Positions 8,480 through 20,394 of a stretch of 64,000 bases of DNA are shown in pieces. Position numbers and translations under genes: made by a program. This DNA is from Streptomyces violaceoruber (GTDB lineage Bacteria > Actinomycetota > Actinomycetes > Streptomycetales > Streptomycetaceae): positions 2,604,001-2,668,000 of the forward strand of contig NZ_CP137734.1 in assembly GCF_033406955.1 (NCBI RefSeq), in the 5' to 3' direction. The notes under the pieces are model-generated. The model did no database searches. It was not told the origin of the DNA and saw only the letters and a list, made by a program, of their open reading frames with translations. Position 1 is the first letter of the stretch. Each line of letters opens with the position of its first letter.

Positions 8480-9216
8480 GCGGAACCAGCGCGCGGCCGC
8501 CGCGGTGAGCAGCACCGTCCAGCCCACCAGGACCGCCAGGTGGGACCAGTCCGGCCAGTCGCCCGCCGCGGCCTCGTTGAGGGCCTGGGCGGCCGCGCCG
8601 AACGGGGTCCAGCCCACGATCCGGGCCAGCAGGTCCGGCATGGCCTGCACCGGCAGCCACACGCCCGCGCAGAACATCGCCGGGAACAGCGCGGCCGACC
8701 CGATCGCGCCGGCGATCTTCGTGGTGCGGGACAGGGCGGAGAGCACGGCGCCCAGGGAGAGCGCGGCGAGCACGGCGAGGAGCAGTGCCAGGAGGTAGCC
8801 GAGGGGCTGCTCGGGCAGGCTCACGTCGAAGGCGAGCCGTCCGACGGCGAGCGCGAGCAGCGCCGAGACCAGGGCGGCCCCGCCGCACACCGCCATCTGG
8901 GCGGACAGCAGCGCCGCCGGGCGCACCGGGGTGGCGGACATCCGGCGCAGGATGCCCCGCTCCCGGTAGCCGGTGAGGACCTGCGGCATGCCCTGGAGGC
9001 CGCCGACGGTCAGGCCGAGCAGCACCGCCACCGGCACGTAGGCGTCGACCGGGCGCAGTCCGCCGAAGGAGGGGTCGGCCTCGCGGAAGGACGGGATGGA
9101 ACCGAGGATCGCCAGCAGCAGGGTCGGGAACACCAGCATCCAGAACAGCGCGCCGGGTTCGCGGCGGAACAGGCGCAGCTCGGTCCTCAGTACGGCGGTG
9201 TCGAAGACGTCGGTGG

Positions 9217-9220
<4 letters not shown>
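8471..9220 (-). CDS. ABC-2 type exporter permease
   Basis: A 249-residue membrane protein with six predicted helices, for example the hydrophobic stretches near residues 25-45, 65-85, 105-125, 140-165, 175-190 and 225-243. It has the ABC-2/DrrB-type layout, including RERGILRRMSATPVRP between helices 2 and 3. Its ATG overlaps the stop of the upstream ATPase gene (ATGA at 9220-9217), so the two are coupled. Together they would form a homodimeric-permease exporter, DrrAB-like, perhaps for a drug or lipid. The kinase and regulator genes follow in the same operon, which suggests they control it. The substrate is unknown. Confidence 0.92.
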
Positions 9221-10119
<899 letters not shown>

Positions 10120-10172
10120 GGCACCAGCGTCCCGGCGGGCCGGGGTCCGGCACATCGGCCGACGCGCTCGAA

Positions 10173-10200
10173 GGCGCATCAGCCGATCGGTTGATGCGCC
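10173..10200. promoter_or_regulatory. 28-bp near-perfect palindrome between divergent transporter operons
   Basis: Arms GGCGCATCA and TGATGCGCC flank a self-complementary core CCGATCGG. Only one symmetric base pair (10182/10191) of the 28 bp breaks the dyad. It lies centrally in the 171-base gap between the ABC ATPase operon (minus) and the four-exporter operon (plus). Direct repeats GTACGACCCCGG at 10202-10213 and 10224-10235 follow. This looks like an operator for a dimeric regulator, possibly serving both operons. Confidence 0.6.
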
Positions 10201-10290
10201 GGTACGACCCCGGCGAGGCTTCCGTACGACCCCGGGCGGACCCGAAAACTCGGTGGGCAGTGTCAGTGGCAAACCGTAGGCTCGCTGCTG

Positions 10291-12281
<1,991 letters not shown>

Positions 12282-12285
<4 letters not shown>

Positions 12286-14165
12286 CCGCGCCCACGGCCA
12301 TCGCGCCGGACAGGGAACAGCCGGAGCGCCCCGGGCCCGGGGACCCGGCCGAGGCGGGGACCGGCACCACCGCCGACGACGGCTTCGACCAGGACGTCCT
12401 GCCCAGCCCGCCGGGTGCGACCGGCGCCCTGCTGCGCTCCCTGCTGATGCCCATGAAGGCCCGGGTCGCCCTCACCGTCCTCCTCCTGCTGCTCCAGCAG
12501 GCGGCCGTGCAGGCGGGCCCGCTGCTGGTGGCGTACGCCATCGACCACGCCGTGCCGGCCCTGCGGGACGACGACCACGGCCCGCTGATCGCGGTGGGCG
12601 CCGGCTACCTGCTGTGCTCGCTGGCGGCGGGCGGACTCCAGTACGCCTTCATCGCGGCGGCGGCCCGCGTCAGCCAGGACGTGCTGCTCGACCTGCGCGG
12701 GCGCATCTTCCGGCACGCGCAGGCGCTGAGCGTCGACTTCCACGAGCGCTACACCTCGGGCCGCCTCATCTCGCGTTCCACCACGGACGTGGAGTCCCTG
12801 CGCGAGCTGCTCGACGAGGGGCTCCAGGAGCTGGTGACGGTCATCCTGTCCTTCGTCTACATCGCCGCGCTGCTGCTCTGGCTGGACCTGGGCCTGGGCG
12901 CCGTGGCGGTGGCGTCGTTCGTGCCGCTGTACGCGCTGGTGCGGCTCTACCAGCGGCGCGCGGGGCGGGTGTACCGGCAGCGGTCCACGGCGATCGCGGC
13001 GGTGATCGTGAAGTTCGTGGAGACGATGAACGGCATCCGGCCGGTGCGCGCCTTCCGCCGGGAGGCCGCCAACGACGCCGACTTCGCGGTGCTGAACCAC
13101 CGGCACGAGCGGACCAACGGCGACGCGCTGCTGGAGATGGCGCGTTACGTGGTCGGTTCCCGCCTGGTCGCCAACACGGCCGTCGCGGGCATCGTGCTCT
13201 GGGGCGCCTACCGGGTCGCGGACGGCACGCTGGCGCTCGGGGTGCTGGCGGCGGCGGTGCTGTACCTGCGCCGGCTGTACGACCCGATCGACCGGCTGGG
13301 CATGTTCCTCAACTCGTACCAGTCGGCGGCCGCCTCGCTGGAGAAGATCGCCGGGCTGCTGGCCCAGACGCCGTCGGTGCCGGAGCCGATCGCGCCGAAG
13401 GAGCTGCCGCCGCTGGAGTCGGAGCACCCCGGCCGCGAGGTCGTCTTCGACTCGGTGAGCTTCGGCTACCGCACCGGCGGTGAGGTCCTGCCGCGCTTCG
13501 GGCTGACGCTCCCGGCCGGTCAGACGGTCGCCGTCGTGGGCTCGACCGGCGCCGGCAAGTCGACGCTGGCCAAGCTGCTCGCCCGGTTCTACGACCCCTC
13601 CGCAGGGCGGGTCCTGCTGGACGGCACCGACCTGCGCGACCTGGCCGTGCCCGAACTGCGGCGCGGGGTGGTGATGGTGACGCAGGAGGCGTTCCTGTTC
13701 TCCGGCACGGTCGCCGACAACATCGCCATCGGCCGTCCGGAGGCGACGCGGGAGGAGATCGAGCGGGCCGCGAAGGCGATCGGCGCCCACGACTTCATCG
13801 CCGCGCTGCCGGACGGCTACGACACCGACGTACGCAAGCGGGGCGGCCGTATCTCCGCCGGTCAGCGGCAGCTCGTGGCGTTCGCGCGGGCGCTGCTCGC
13901 CGACCCGGCGGTGCTGATCCTGGACGAGGCGACCAGTTCGCTGGACATCCCCGGGGAGCGGGCGGTGCAGCGGGCGATGACGACGGTGCTGAAGGGCCGT
14001 ACGGCGGTGGTGATCGCGCACCGGCTCTCCACCGTGGAGATCGCCGACCGGGTGCTGGTGATGGAGCACGGCCGGATCGTCGAGGACGGCGCGCCGGACG
14101 AACTCATCGCCGGTACGGGCCGGTTCGCGGATCTGCACCGCGCCTGGCGGGACAGCCTGGCGTGA
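12282..14165 (+). CDS. ABC half-exporter 2 (TMD-NBD fusion)
   Basis: A 627-residue partner of exporter 1. After a Pro/Gly-rich N-terminus of about 45 residues come six helices, then the ATPase domain with Walker A VGSTGAGKSTL (about 418-428), Q-loop VVMVTQEAFLF, signature RISAGQRQL (non-canonical), Walker B LILDEATSSLD with the catalytic Glu, and switch IAHRLST. Exporter 1 has a canonical signature but lacks the catalytic Glu. The two together therefore give one full composite ATP site (Walker of 2 plus signature of 1) and one impaired site, as in asymmetric heterodimeric exporters. Start and stop overlap its neighbours by 4 bases on both sides, implying coupled, stoichiometric synthesis. Substrate unknown; multidrug or lipid export is plausible. 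Confidence 0.93.
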
Positions 14166-15973
14166 GGATCGACGCATACGAGGACCCCGGTGCTCCGGAC
14201 CGCCGCGGCGGCTGGCGGTACCTGGCGTGGCTGGTGAGGCGCCAGTGGCCCCGGTGCCTGGCGGGGGCGGTGCTGGCCAGTGTCTGGATGGTGCTGCTGG
14301 CGGCGACGCCGTATCTGATGGCCCGCGCCGTCGACCACGGTCTGGAGCCCGGCGACCTGGGCGCGCTGGCGGGCTGGACGGGCGCCATGGTCGCCGTCGG
14401 CGGGGTCAACGCGTGGCTGGGCATGATGCGGCACCGCACGATGACGAAGGTGCGGATGGATGCCAACTTCCGCACGGTGAAGGTGGTCGTCGGGCACGCC
14501 ACGCGGCTCGGCGCGGCGCTGCGCGGGCAGGTGGGGACCGGCGAGGTCGTCACCATCGGGGTGGGCGACGTGCAGACGATCAGCACGTCCCTGACGGCCG
14601 TGGGGCCGGGCGTCGGCGCGGTCGTCGCCTATGCGGCGGTCGGCGGACTGATGCTGTCGGTGTCGCCCCGGCTCGCCCTGGTGGTGCTGCTCGGGGTCCC
14701 GGCGCTCGGGGTGCTCCTCGGCCCGCTCATGGGACGGCTCCAGGGCAGGGAGGCGGAGTACCGGGAGCGGCAGTCCGTCCTGACCGCGCGGATCGGCGAC
14801 CTCGCGGGCGGGCTGCGGGTGCTGAACGGGCTGGGCGGCAAGGGCCTGGTCGCGGACGCCTTCCGCCGGGACTCGGGCCGACTGCGCGAGCAGGGCTACC
14901 GGGTCGGCGCGGTGACCAGCTGGATCCAGGCCCTCGGGGTGGGGCTGCCGGTGCTGTTCCTGGCCCTGGTGACCTGGCTGGGCGCCCGCCAGGCCGCGCA
15001 GGGTCACATCAGTGTGGGCGAACTGGTGTCGGTGTACGGCTACGTCGTCGCGCTGGGCTGGCCGGTGGCGTTCCTCATCGAGATGGGCCACCAGCTCAGC
15101 CGCGGCGTGGTGGCCGCCCGCCGCGTCGTCGCCTTCCTGGGCCTGGAACCGGCCCCGGACGAAGGCATCCGGGACGCCCCCGCGGAACCCTCGGTGCTCT
15201 ACGACCCGGCCTCGGGCGTCCGGATCACCCCCGGCCGCCTGACCGCCCTGGTCACGGCCCACCCGTCCGACGCCACCGGCATCCTGGACCGGCTGGGCCG
15301 CTACACCCCGTCGGACGCGACCTGGGGGGACATCCCGCTGACCGAGATCCCGCTGACACAGGTACGGGCACGCATCCTGGTGGCGGACCCGGAAGCCGAC
15401 CTTTTCGCAGGCACCCTGAGCGCTGTGATAGGCGTACCGGACACTGACCCGAGGGGCGCGGGGAACCGCGCGACAAGCCACAACGCACCCACACCCGCAC
15501 CCGGCCAACAACCCACCGGGGCAGACGAGGCGCCGCATCTCACCGCAGCCATAAACGCGGCCGCCGCCGAGGACATCGTCCGCGCCCTCCCGGACGGCCT
15601 GAAGACCCAGGTCGCGGCCCAGGCCCGAGACCTGTCCGGCGGACAACGCCAACGCATCCGACTCGCCCGCGCCCTTCTGACCGACCCGGAAGTCCTCCTC
15701 GCCGCGGAACCCACCTCCGCCCTGGACGCCCACACGGAGGCCACCGTGGCCGACCGGCTCAGAGCGGCCCGCCAGGGCCGTACGACCGTACTGGCCGCCA
15801 CCTCGCCCCTGCTCCTCGACCGCGCGGACGTCGTGCACCACCTGGTCGACGGCAAGGTCGCCGCCACCGGCACGCACCGCGAACTCCTGGACTCCGAACC
15901 GGGTTACCGAGCTCTGGTCGCACGGGACGCCGAGGACGGCGAGGCCGCCGAAGAAGGGGAACCGGCGCGATGA
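14162..15973 (+). CDS. ABC half-exporter 3 with degenerate ATP site and intact LSGGQ
   Basis: A 603-residue exporter half. Helices occupy about 20-290. In the nucleotide domain the Walker A position reads LVTAHPSDATGI, with no GK(S/T). The Q-loop is lost (VADPEADLF), Walker B is LLAAEPTSALD (the Asp is lost) and the H-loop histidine is replaced (LAATSPLLL). Signature LSGGQRQRIRLARALL is perfect. This half should not hydrolyse ATP but can supply the signature to exporter 4, whose own signature is broken. A repetitive element lies in frame at about residues 430-450. GTG at 14162 overlaps the previous stop, and the stop overlaps the next start. The lesions are substitutions, not frameshifts, so this is a specialised subunit, not a pseudogene. 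Confidence 0.9.
   Translation: MRIDAYEDPGAPDRRGGWRYLAWLVRRQWPRCLAGAVLASVWMVLLAATPYLMARAVDHGLEPGDLGALAGWTGAMVAVGGVNAWLGMMRHRTMTKVRMDANFRTVKVVVGHATRLGAALRGQVGTGEVVTIGVGDVQTISTSLTAVGPGVGAVVAYAAVGGLMLSVSPRLALVVLLGVPALGVLLGPLMGRLQGREAEYRERQSVLTARIGDLAGGLRVLNGLGGKGLVADAFRRDSGRLREQGYRVGAVTSWIQALGVGLPVLFLALVTWLGARQAAQGHISVGELVSVYGYVVALGWPVAFLIEMGHQLSRGVVAARRVVAFLGLEPAPDEGIRDAPAEPSVLYDPASGVRITPGRLTALVTAHPSDATGILDRLGRYTPSDATWGDIPLTEIPLTQVRARILVADPEADLFAGTLSAVIGVPDTDPRGAGNRATSHNAPTPAPGQQPTGADEAPHLTAAINAAAAEDIVRALPDGLKTQVAAQARDLSGGQRQRIRLARALLTDPEVLLAAEPTSALDAHTEATVADRLRAARQGRTTVLAATSPLLLDRADVVHHLVDGKVAATGTHRELLDSEPGYRALVARDAEDGEAAEEGEPAR
15452..15500. repeat. Streptomyces-type repeat, element C, inside exporter 3
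   Basis: A GC hairpin GCGCGG-GGAA-CCGCGC (15456-15471), preceded by GAGGG and followed by GACAAGCCACAACGCACCC. I recall this as a frequent dispersed sequence of streptomycete genomes, usually at the ends of genes. Here it is translated (GAGNRATSHNAPTPAP) inside the ATPase domain of exporter 3, between the Q-loop region and the signature. Confidence 0.6.
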
Positions 15974-17721
15974 CACAGCTGCCCGTCGCCGAGGGCGCCG
16001 ACGTCCGCCGGGCCGCGGCCGGCCTCGTGCGCACCGACCGGAGGTCCTTCGCGGTCGTCCTCGGTCTCAACGCGCTGGCCGCACTGGCCGGCCTGGCGGG
16101 TCCGTGGCTGCTGGGCCGGATCGTCGACGAGGTGCGCGGCGGGGGCGGGGTCGGCGCCGTGGACCGGATGGCCCTCGCCATCCTGCTGTGCTCGCTGGCG
16201 CAGTTGCTGCTGGCCCGCTGGGCACGGTACGTGGGGCACCGGTTCGGGGAGCGGACCCTCGCCCGGGTGCGGGAGCGGTACGTGGAACGGGCGCTGGCGC
16301 TGCCCGCGTCGGTCGTGGAGCGGGCGGGGTCCGGGGACCTGACGACACGCGGCACCGCCGACGTGACCGCCGTCGGCACGACGCTGCGCGACGCCGGTCC
16401 CGAGCTGCTGGTCAACGCGGTGCAGGCACTGTTCCTCACCGCCTCGGTGTTCGTGCTCGACCCGCTGCTCGGCCTGGTCGGGGTGCTGGGGCTGACTCCG
16501 TCCTGGATCGCGCTGCGCTGGTACCTGCGCCGGGCGCGGGCGGCCTACCTCGCCGAGGGCGCGGCCAACTCCGACGTCGCGGAGAGCCTGGCGGCCACGG
16601 TGGCGGGGGCCCGCACGGTCGAGGCGTTCGGGCTGGCCGAGCGGCGCGTCGCCACCAACCGCGGGGCGCTGGAGGTCTCGCTGCGCACCCGGTTGCGGAC
16701 GCTGTTCCTGCGCAGTGTGTTCTTCCCGGCGGTGGACATCTCCTACGTCCTTCCCGTGGCGGGCGTGCTGCTGCTCGGCGGGGTCCTGCACGCGCACGGG
16801 TCGGCGAGCCTCGGCGCGGTGGTGTCCTGCGCCGTGTATCTCCAGCAGCTGGCGGGGCCGCTCGACGAGGTGCTGATGCGGGTCGAGCAACTGCAGGCCG
16901 GTGCCGCCTCGTTCGCCCGGGTGGAGGGGCTGGCGCGGGCCCCGCGGGCGACGGCGGACGAGGCGGCGGTTCCGGACGGCGACCGTATCGACGTGTCCGG
17001 GGTGCGGTACGCCTACGACCGGGGCGGTGAGGTGCTGCGCGGAGTGGACCTCACCGTGCGGCCGGGCGAGCGGCTGGCGGTCGTGGGGCCGTCGGGGGCG
17101 GGCAAGACGACGCTGAGCAGGCTCCTGGCGGGCGTCGACGCGCCGACGGAGGGTTCGGTGACGGTGGGCGGGGTGCCCGTGGTCGCCCTGGGTCCGGAGC
17201 GGCTGCGCCGGCAGGTGGTGCTGGTCACCCAGGAGCACCATGTGTTCCTGGGGACGGTCCGCGACAATCTCCTGATCGCCGAACCGGCGGCCGCCGACGA
17301 GGAGTTGTGGGCGGCGCTCGCCGCGGTGGGCGCCGAGGGATGGGTGCGGGAGCTGCCCGGGGGCCTGGGCGCCGAGCTGGGCGCGAAGGGGCACTCCCCG
17401 GACGGCTCGCAGGCCCAGCAGCTCGCCCTGGCCCGGGTGGTGCTGGCCGACCCGCACACGCTGATCCTGGACGAGGCCACGGCCCTGCTGGACCCGACGA
17501 CGGCCCGGCACACGGAGCAGGCGCTGGCCGCCGTGCTGAAGGGCCGCACCGTCATCGCCATCGCGCACCGCCTGCACACCGCGCACGACGCCGACCGGGT
17601 GGCGGTGATGGAGGACGGTCTGCTGACCGAGCTGGGCACGCACGACGAGCTGGTGGCGGCGGGCGGGGCGTACGCGGCCCTGTGGGGCTCCTGGCACGGG
17701 GAGCCGTCCGCCGGTTACTGA
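15970..17721 (+). CDS. ABC half-exporter 4 with intact Walker motifs and broken signature
   Basis: A 583-residue exporter half. Helices occupy about 30-285. The ATPase domain has Walker A GPSGAGKTTL (about 373-382), Q-loop VLVTQEHHVF, Walker B LILDEATALLD with the catalytic Glu, and switch IAHRLHT. The signature position reads HSPDGSQAQQLALARVVL in place of LSGGQ. Paired with exporter 3, which has LSGGQ but no Walker residues, this gives exactly one functional composite site and one dead site. The ATG overlaps the exporter 3 stop. It is the last gene of the four-gene operon. No clear terminator hairpin is visible directly downstream. Confidence 0.93.
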   Translation: MTQLPVAEGADVRRAAAGLVRTDRRSFAVVLGLNALAALAGLAGPWLLGRIVDEVRGGGGVGAVDRMALAILLCSLAQLLLARWARYVGHRFGERTLARVRERYVERALALPASVVERAGSGDLTTRGTADVTAVGTTLRDAGPELLVNAVQALFLTASVFVLDPLLGLVGVLGLTPSWIALRWYLRRARAAYLAEGAANSDVAESLAATVAGARTVEAFGLAERRVATNRGALEVSLRTRLRTLFLRSVFFPAVDISYVLPVAGVLLLGGVLHAHGSASLGAVVSCAVYLQQLAGPLDEVLMRVEQLQAGAASFARVEGLARAPRATADEAAVPDGDRIDVSGVRYAYDRGGEVLRGVDLTVRPGERLAVVGPSGAGKTTLSRLLAGVDAPTEGSVTVGGVPVVALGPERLRRQVVLVTQEHHVFLGTVRDNLLIAEPAAADEELWAALAAVGAEGWVRELPGGLGAELGAKGHSPDGSQAQQLALARVVLADPHTLILDEATALLDPTTARHTEQALAAVLKGRTVIAIAHRLHTAHDADRVAVMEDGLLTELGTHDELVAAGGAYAALWGSWHGEPSAGY

Positions 17722-17800
17722 CTGACCGGACAGTAACCGCACCGCGACGGCAACGATTCCGTTTATCGAACGTGAACGCCCGGTCAACGAACCATTTCCA

Positions 17801-17856
17801 GCCAACTTGCTGACGCGCTCCTGACAAGTAGCGCTTTCTCCTGCCACTCTTCCGTC
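17801..17856 (+). promoter_or_regulatory. Promoter module of metalloprotease gene A, shared with gene B
   Basis: GCCAAC (17801), TCCTGACAAGTA (17819) and TCTTCCGTC (17848) occur with exactly the same spacing (18 and 29 bases) upstream of the second metalloprotease (20264, 20282, 20311), although the sequence between is different. CTGACA (17821-17826) and CACTCT (17845-17850), 18 bases apart, can serve as -35 and -10. GCCAAC would then lie about 15 bases upstream of the -35, a position for an activator. Confidence 0.6.
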
Positions 17857-18015
17857 GGCCCCTTCACAGTGCCCCCACAGCTTCCCCACGAGCGCTGTGC
17901 CGCGGCCAGCTCCTAGCACCAGGTTTCTGCGTACCGCACAGTTCCGCCCGGCCGGCCACCCGCCGACCGGTCTCCCCTGGCCGCGCAACCCGTGGCCACG
18001 CAGAAGGAGTCAGTG

Positions 18016-20067
18016 TTGAGCAGCAGCACTCCCCACAGACGCACCTCCCACACCACCTCCCACACCTCGCGCCGTACCGCGCACCGCCGTGCCGCGGCCG
18101 TCGCGCTGGCCGGCGTCGCCGCGCTGATCGCCACGGCGGTCCAGTCCGGCACCGCCACCGCGGCCCCCGACCCGTCGCCCGCCAAGGGCAACGAGCTGGT
18201 CAGGCTCAGCCCGGCCCAGCGCGCCGAGCTGATCCGCGACGCCGACGCCACCAAGGCGAAGACCGCCGACGAACTGGGTCTGGGCGCCAAGGAGAAGCTG
18301 GTCGTCCGGGACGTGGCCAAGGACCGCGACGGCACCCTGCACACCCGCTACGAGCGCACCTACGACGGTCTGCCCGTCCTCGGCGGCGACCTCGTGGTGG
18401 CCACGGACGCGGGGAAGACCGAGCAGGTCGTGAAGGCCACGGCGAAGGCGCTCAGGCCGGCCACCGTGACGCCGAAGATCTCCGCCGCCAAGGCGGAGTC
18501 CCAGGCGGTGTCCGCCGCGAAGGCCGCCGGTGCCGAGCAGCCGGACGCCGACCGCGCCCCGCGCAAGGTGATCTGGGCGGCGAGCGGCACTCCGGTCCTG
18601 GCGTACGAGACGGTCGTGGGCGGCCTCCAGGAGGACGGCACCCCGAACGAGCTGCACGTCATCACCGACGCCGCCACCGGCGCCAAGCTGTACGAGTACC
18701 AGGGCGTCGAGAACGGCACCGGCAACACCCTCTACAGCGGCACGGTCACGCTGGGCACCGCGCAGTCGGGTTCGTCGTACACGCTGACCGACACGGCGCG
18801 CGGCAACCACAAGACGTACAACCTCAACCGCGGCACCTCCGGCACCGGGACGCTCTTCTCGGGCTCCGACGACGTGTGGGGCAACGGCAGCGCCTCCAAC
18901 GCGGAGACCGCCGCCGCCGACGCCCACTACGGCGCGGCGCTGACCTGGGACTACTACAAGAACGTGCACGGCCGCTCGGGCATCCGCGGCGACGGGGTGG
19001 GCGCCTACTCCCGGGTCCACTACGGCAACAACTACGTCAACGCCTTCTGGCAGGACAGCTGCTTCTGCATGACGTACGGCGACGGCTCCGGCAACGCCAA
19101 CCCGCTGACGTCCATCGACGTGGCCGCGCACGAGATGAGCCACGGCGTCACCTCCGTCACCGCGGGGCTCAACTACAGCGGCGAGTCCGGCGGTCTGAAC
19201 GAGGCCACGTCCGACATCTTCGCGACCGCGGTCGAGTTCTACGCCAACAACTCCTCGGACGTCGGTGACTACCTCATCGGCGAGGAGATCGACATCAACG
19301 GCGACGGCACGCCGCTGCGCTACATGGACAAGCCGAGCAAGGACGGCGCGTCCAAGGACTCCTGGTACTCGGGGATCGGCGGGGTGGACGTCCACTACTC
19401 GTCCGGCCCGGCCAACCACTTCTTCTACCTGCTCAGCGAGGGCAGCGGCACCAAGACCATCAACGGTGTCACGTACAACTCGCCCACTTCGGACGGCCTC
19501 CCGGTGACCGGCATAGGCCGCGCCAAGGCGGAGAAGATCTGGTTCCGCGCGCTCACCACCAAGTTCACGTCGACCACCAACTACGCGGGCGCCCGCACCG
19601 GCACCCTCGCGGCGGCCGGTGAGCTGTACGGCACGGACAGCGCCGAGTACACCGCGGTGGCGAACGCGTGGGCGGGCATCAACGTCGGCGCCCGGCCCGG
19701 TGGCGGCGACCCCGGTGACGGCACCACGTTCGAGAGCACCACGAACGTGAACATCCCCGACTACGGGTCCGCGGTGACCTCGTCCCTCACGGTCTCCGGA
19801 CGCACCGGCAACGCGCCGAGCAACCTCCAGGTGGGCGTGGACATCGAGCACACCTGGCGCGGTGACCTGCAGATCGACCTGGTCGCGCCCGACGGGTCGA
19901 CGTACCGCCTGAAGAACAGCGGCTACGACCCGGCGGAGGACGTGCACGAGACGTACACGGTCAACGCCTCCTCCGAATCGGCCAACGGCACCTGGAAGCT
20001 GCGCGTCCAGGACCAGGGCCCGGCGGACACCGGCTACATCGACGCCTGGCGGCTCACCTTCCCGTAG
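18016..20067 (+). CDS. Secreted M4 (thermolysin-like) neutral metalloprotease with C-terminal P domain
   Basis: A zinc endopeptidase of about 683 residues, secreted as a preproenzyme. TTG at 18016 lies six bases after AAGGAG; GTG at 18013 is the alternative. A basic N-terminus and hydrophobic core give a signal peptide ending near TATAAP. The FTP/PepSY-type propeptide follows (YERTYDGLPVLGGDLVV). The catalytic domain holds HEMSH (about residue 372), zinc Glu in GGLNEATSD, and the downstream active-site stretch VHYSSGPANHFFYLL. After about residue 565 comes a Gly/Asp linker and a P/homoB domain (proprotein-convertase type: IEHTWRGDLQIDLVAPDG). The next gene is a paralogue without the P domain. 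Likely role: extracellular protein degradation during nutrient limitation or development. Confidence 0.95.
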   Translation: MSSSTPHRRTSHTTSHTSRRTAHRRAAAVALAGVAALIATAVQSGTATAAPDPSPAKGNELVRLSPAQRAELIRDADATKAKTADELGLGAKEKLVVRDVAKDRDGTLHTRYERTYDGLPVLGGDLVVATDAGKTEQVVKATAKALRPATVTPKISAAKAESQAVSAAKAAGAEQPDADRAPRKVIWAASGTPVLAYETVVGGLQEDGTPNELHVITDAATGAKLYEYQGVENGTGNTLYSGTVTLGTAQSGSSYTLTDTARGNHKTYNLNRGTSGTGTLFSGSDDVWGNGSASNAETAAADAHYGAALTWDYYKNVHGRSGIRGDGVGAYSRVHYGNNYVNAFWQDSCFCMTYGDGSGNANPLTSIDVAAHEMSHGVTSVTAGLNYSGESGGLNEATSDIFATAVEFYANNSSDVGDYLIGEEIDINGDGTPLRYMDKPSKDGASKDSWYSGIGGVDVHYSSGPANHFFYLLSEGSGTKTINGVTYNSPTSDGLPVTGIGRAKAEKIWFRALTTKFTSTTNYAGARTGTLAAAGELYGTDSAEYTAVANAWAGINVGARPGGGDPGDGTTFESTTNVNIPDYGSAVTSSLTVSGRTGNAPSNLQVGVDIEHTWRGDLQIDLVAPDGSTYRLKNSGYDPAEDVHETYTVNASSESANGTWKLRVQDQGPADTGYIDAWRLTFP

Positions 20068-20101
20068 GCCGGCCGGCCCGCGGACGCACCACCCCCAAGT
20101 C

Positions 20102-20144
20102 AGGGCGCCGCTCCGGAGGTTCGAATCCTCCGGAGCGGCGCCCT
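20102..20144 (+). terminator. Perfect 18-bp hairpin after metalloprotease A, with tRNA T-loop-like loop
   Basis: Arms 20102-20119 and 20127-20144 are perfectly complementary (AGGGCGCCGCTCCGGAGG and its reverse complement) around loop TTCGAAT. It lies 35 bases after the metalloprotease stop, so it is most simply its terminator. The tip GGAGGTTCGAATCCTCC also matches a tRNA T-arm, but no other tRNA parts are present. Confidence 0.8.
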
Positions 20145-20394
20145 CTCCATGTCCGCCGCCGACTACCGGTTTTTGCCAAGCACTTACGCCGGCCTTGTTG
20201 CCACTTGACCGAGGTCACACGGCCTTCACATTCCCGCAACAGACGCCCAGCCGTCGGTTTTCGGCCAACATCATCGCGCCCTCCTGACATGTACGCGCCT
20301 TCGGTGTCAGTCTTCCGTCACCCACAGCACAACTTCGCAGCAACCGGCCGGACACCCCACGCCGTCCGGAGATCCCCCCACCGAAGGAGCTTGT
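20145..20394 (+). promoter_or_regulatory. Upstream region of metalloprotease gene B with shared promoter module
   Basis: The gap between the two proteases. It carries GCCAAC (20264), TCCTGACATGTA (20282) and TCTTCCGTC (20311) at the spacing found before gene A. The predicted -35 is CTGACA (20284-20289) and the -10 CAGTCT (20308-20313), 18 bases apart, giving an untranslated leader of about 75 bases. Nothing else recognisable lies in it. Confidence 0.6.

Noticed and set aside
14162..15973. Exporter 3 as a pseudogene
   Set aside because: ATP-binding motifs are lost, but the frame is intact, coupled at both ends, and the lesions complement those of exporter 4.
20110..20144. A tRNA gene suggested by GGTTCGAATCC
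   Set aside because: No acceptor, D-arm or anticodon arm can be built around it; the sequence is one uninterrupted palindrome, best read as a terminator.
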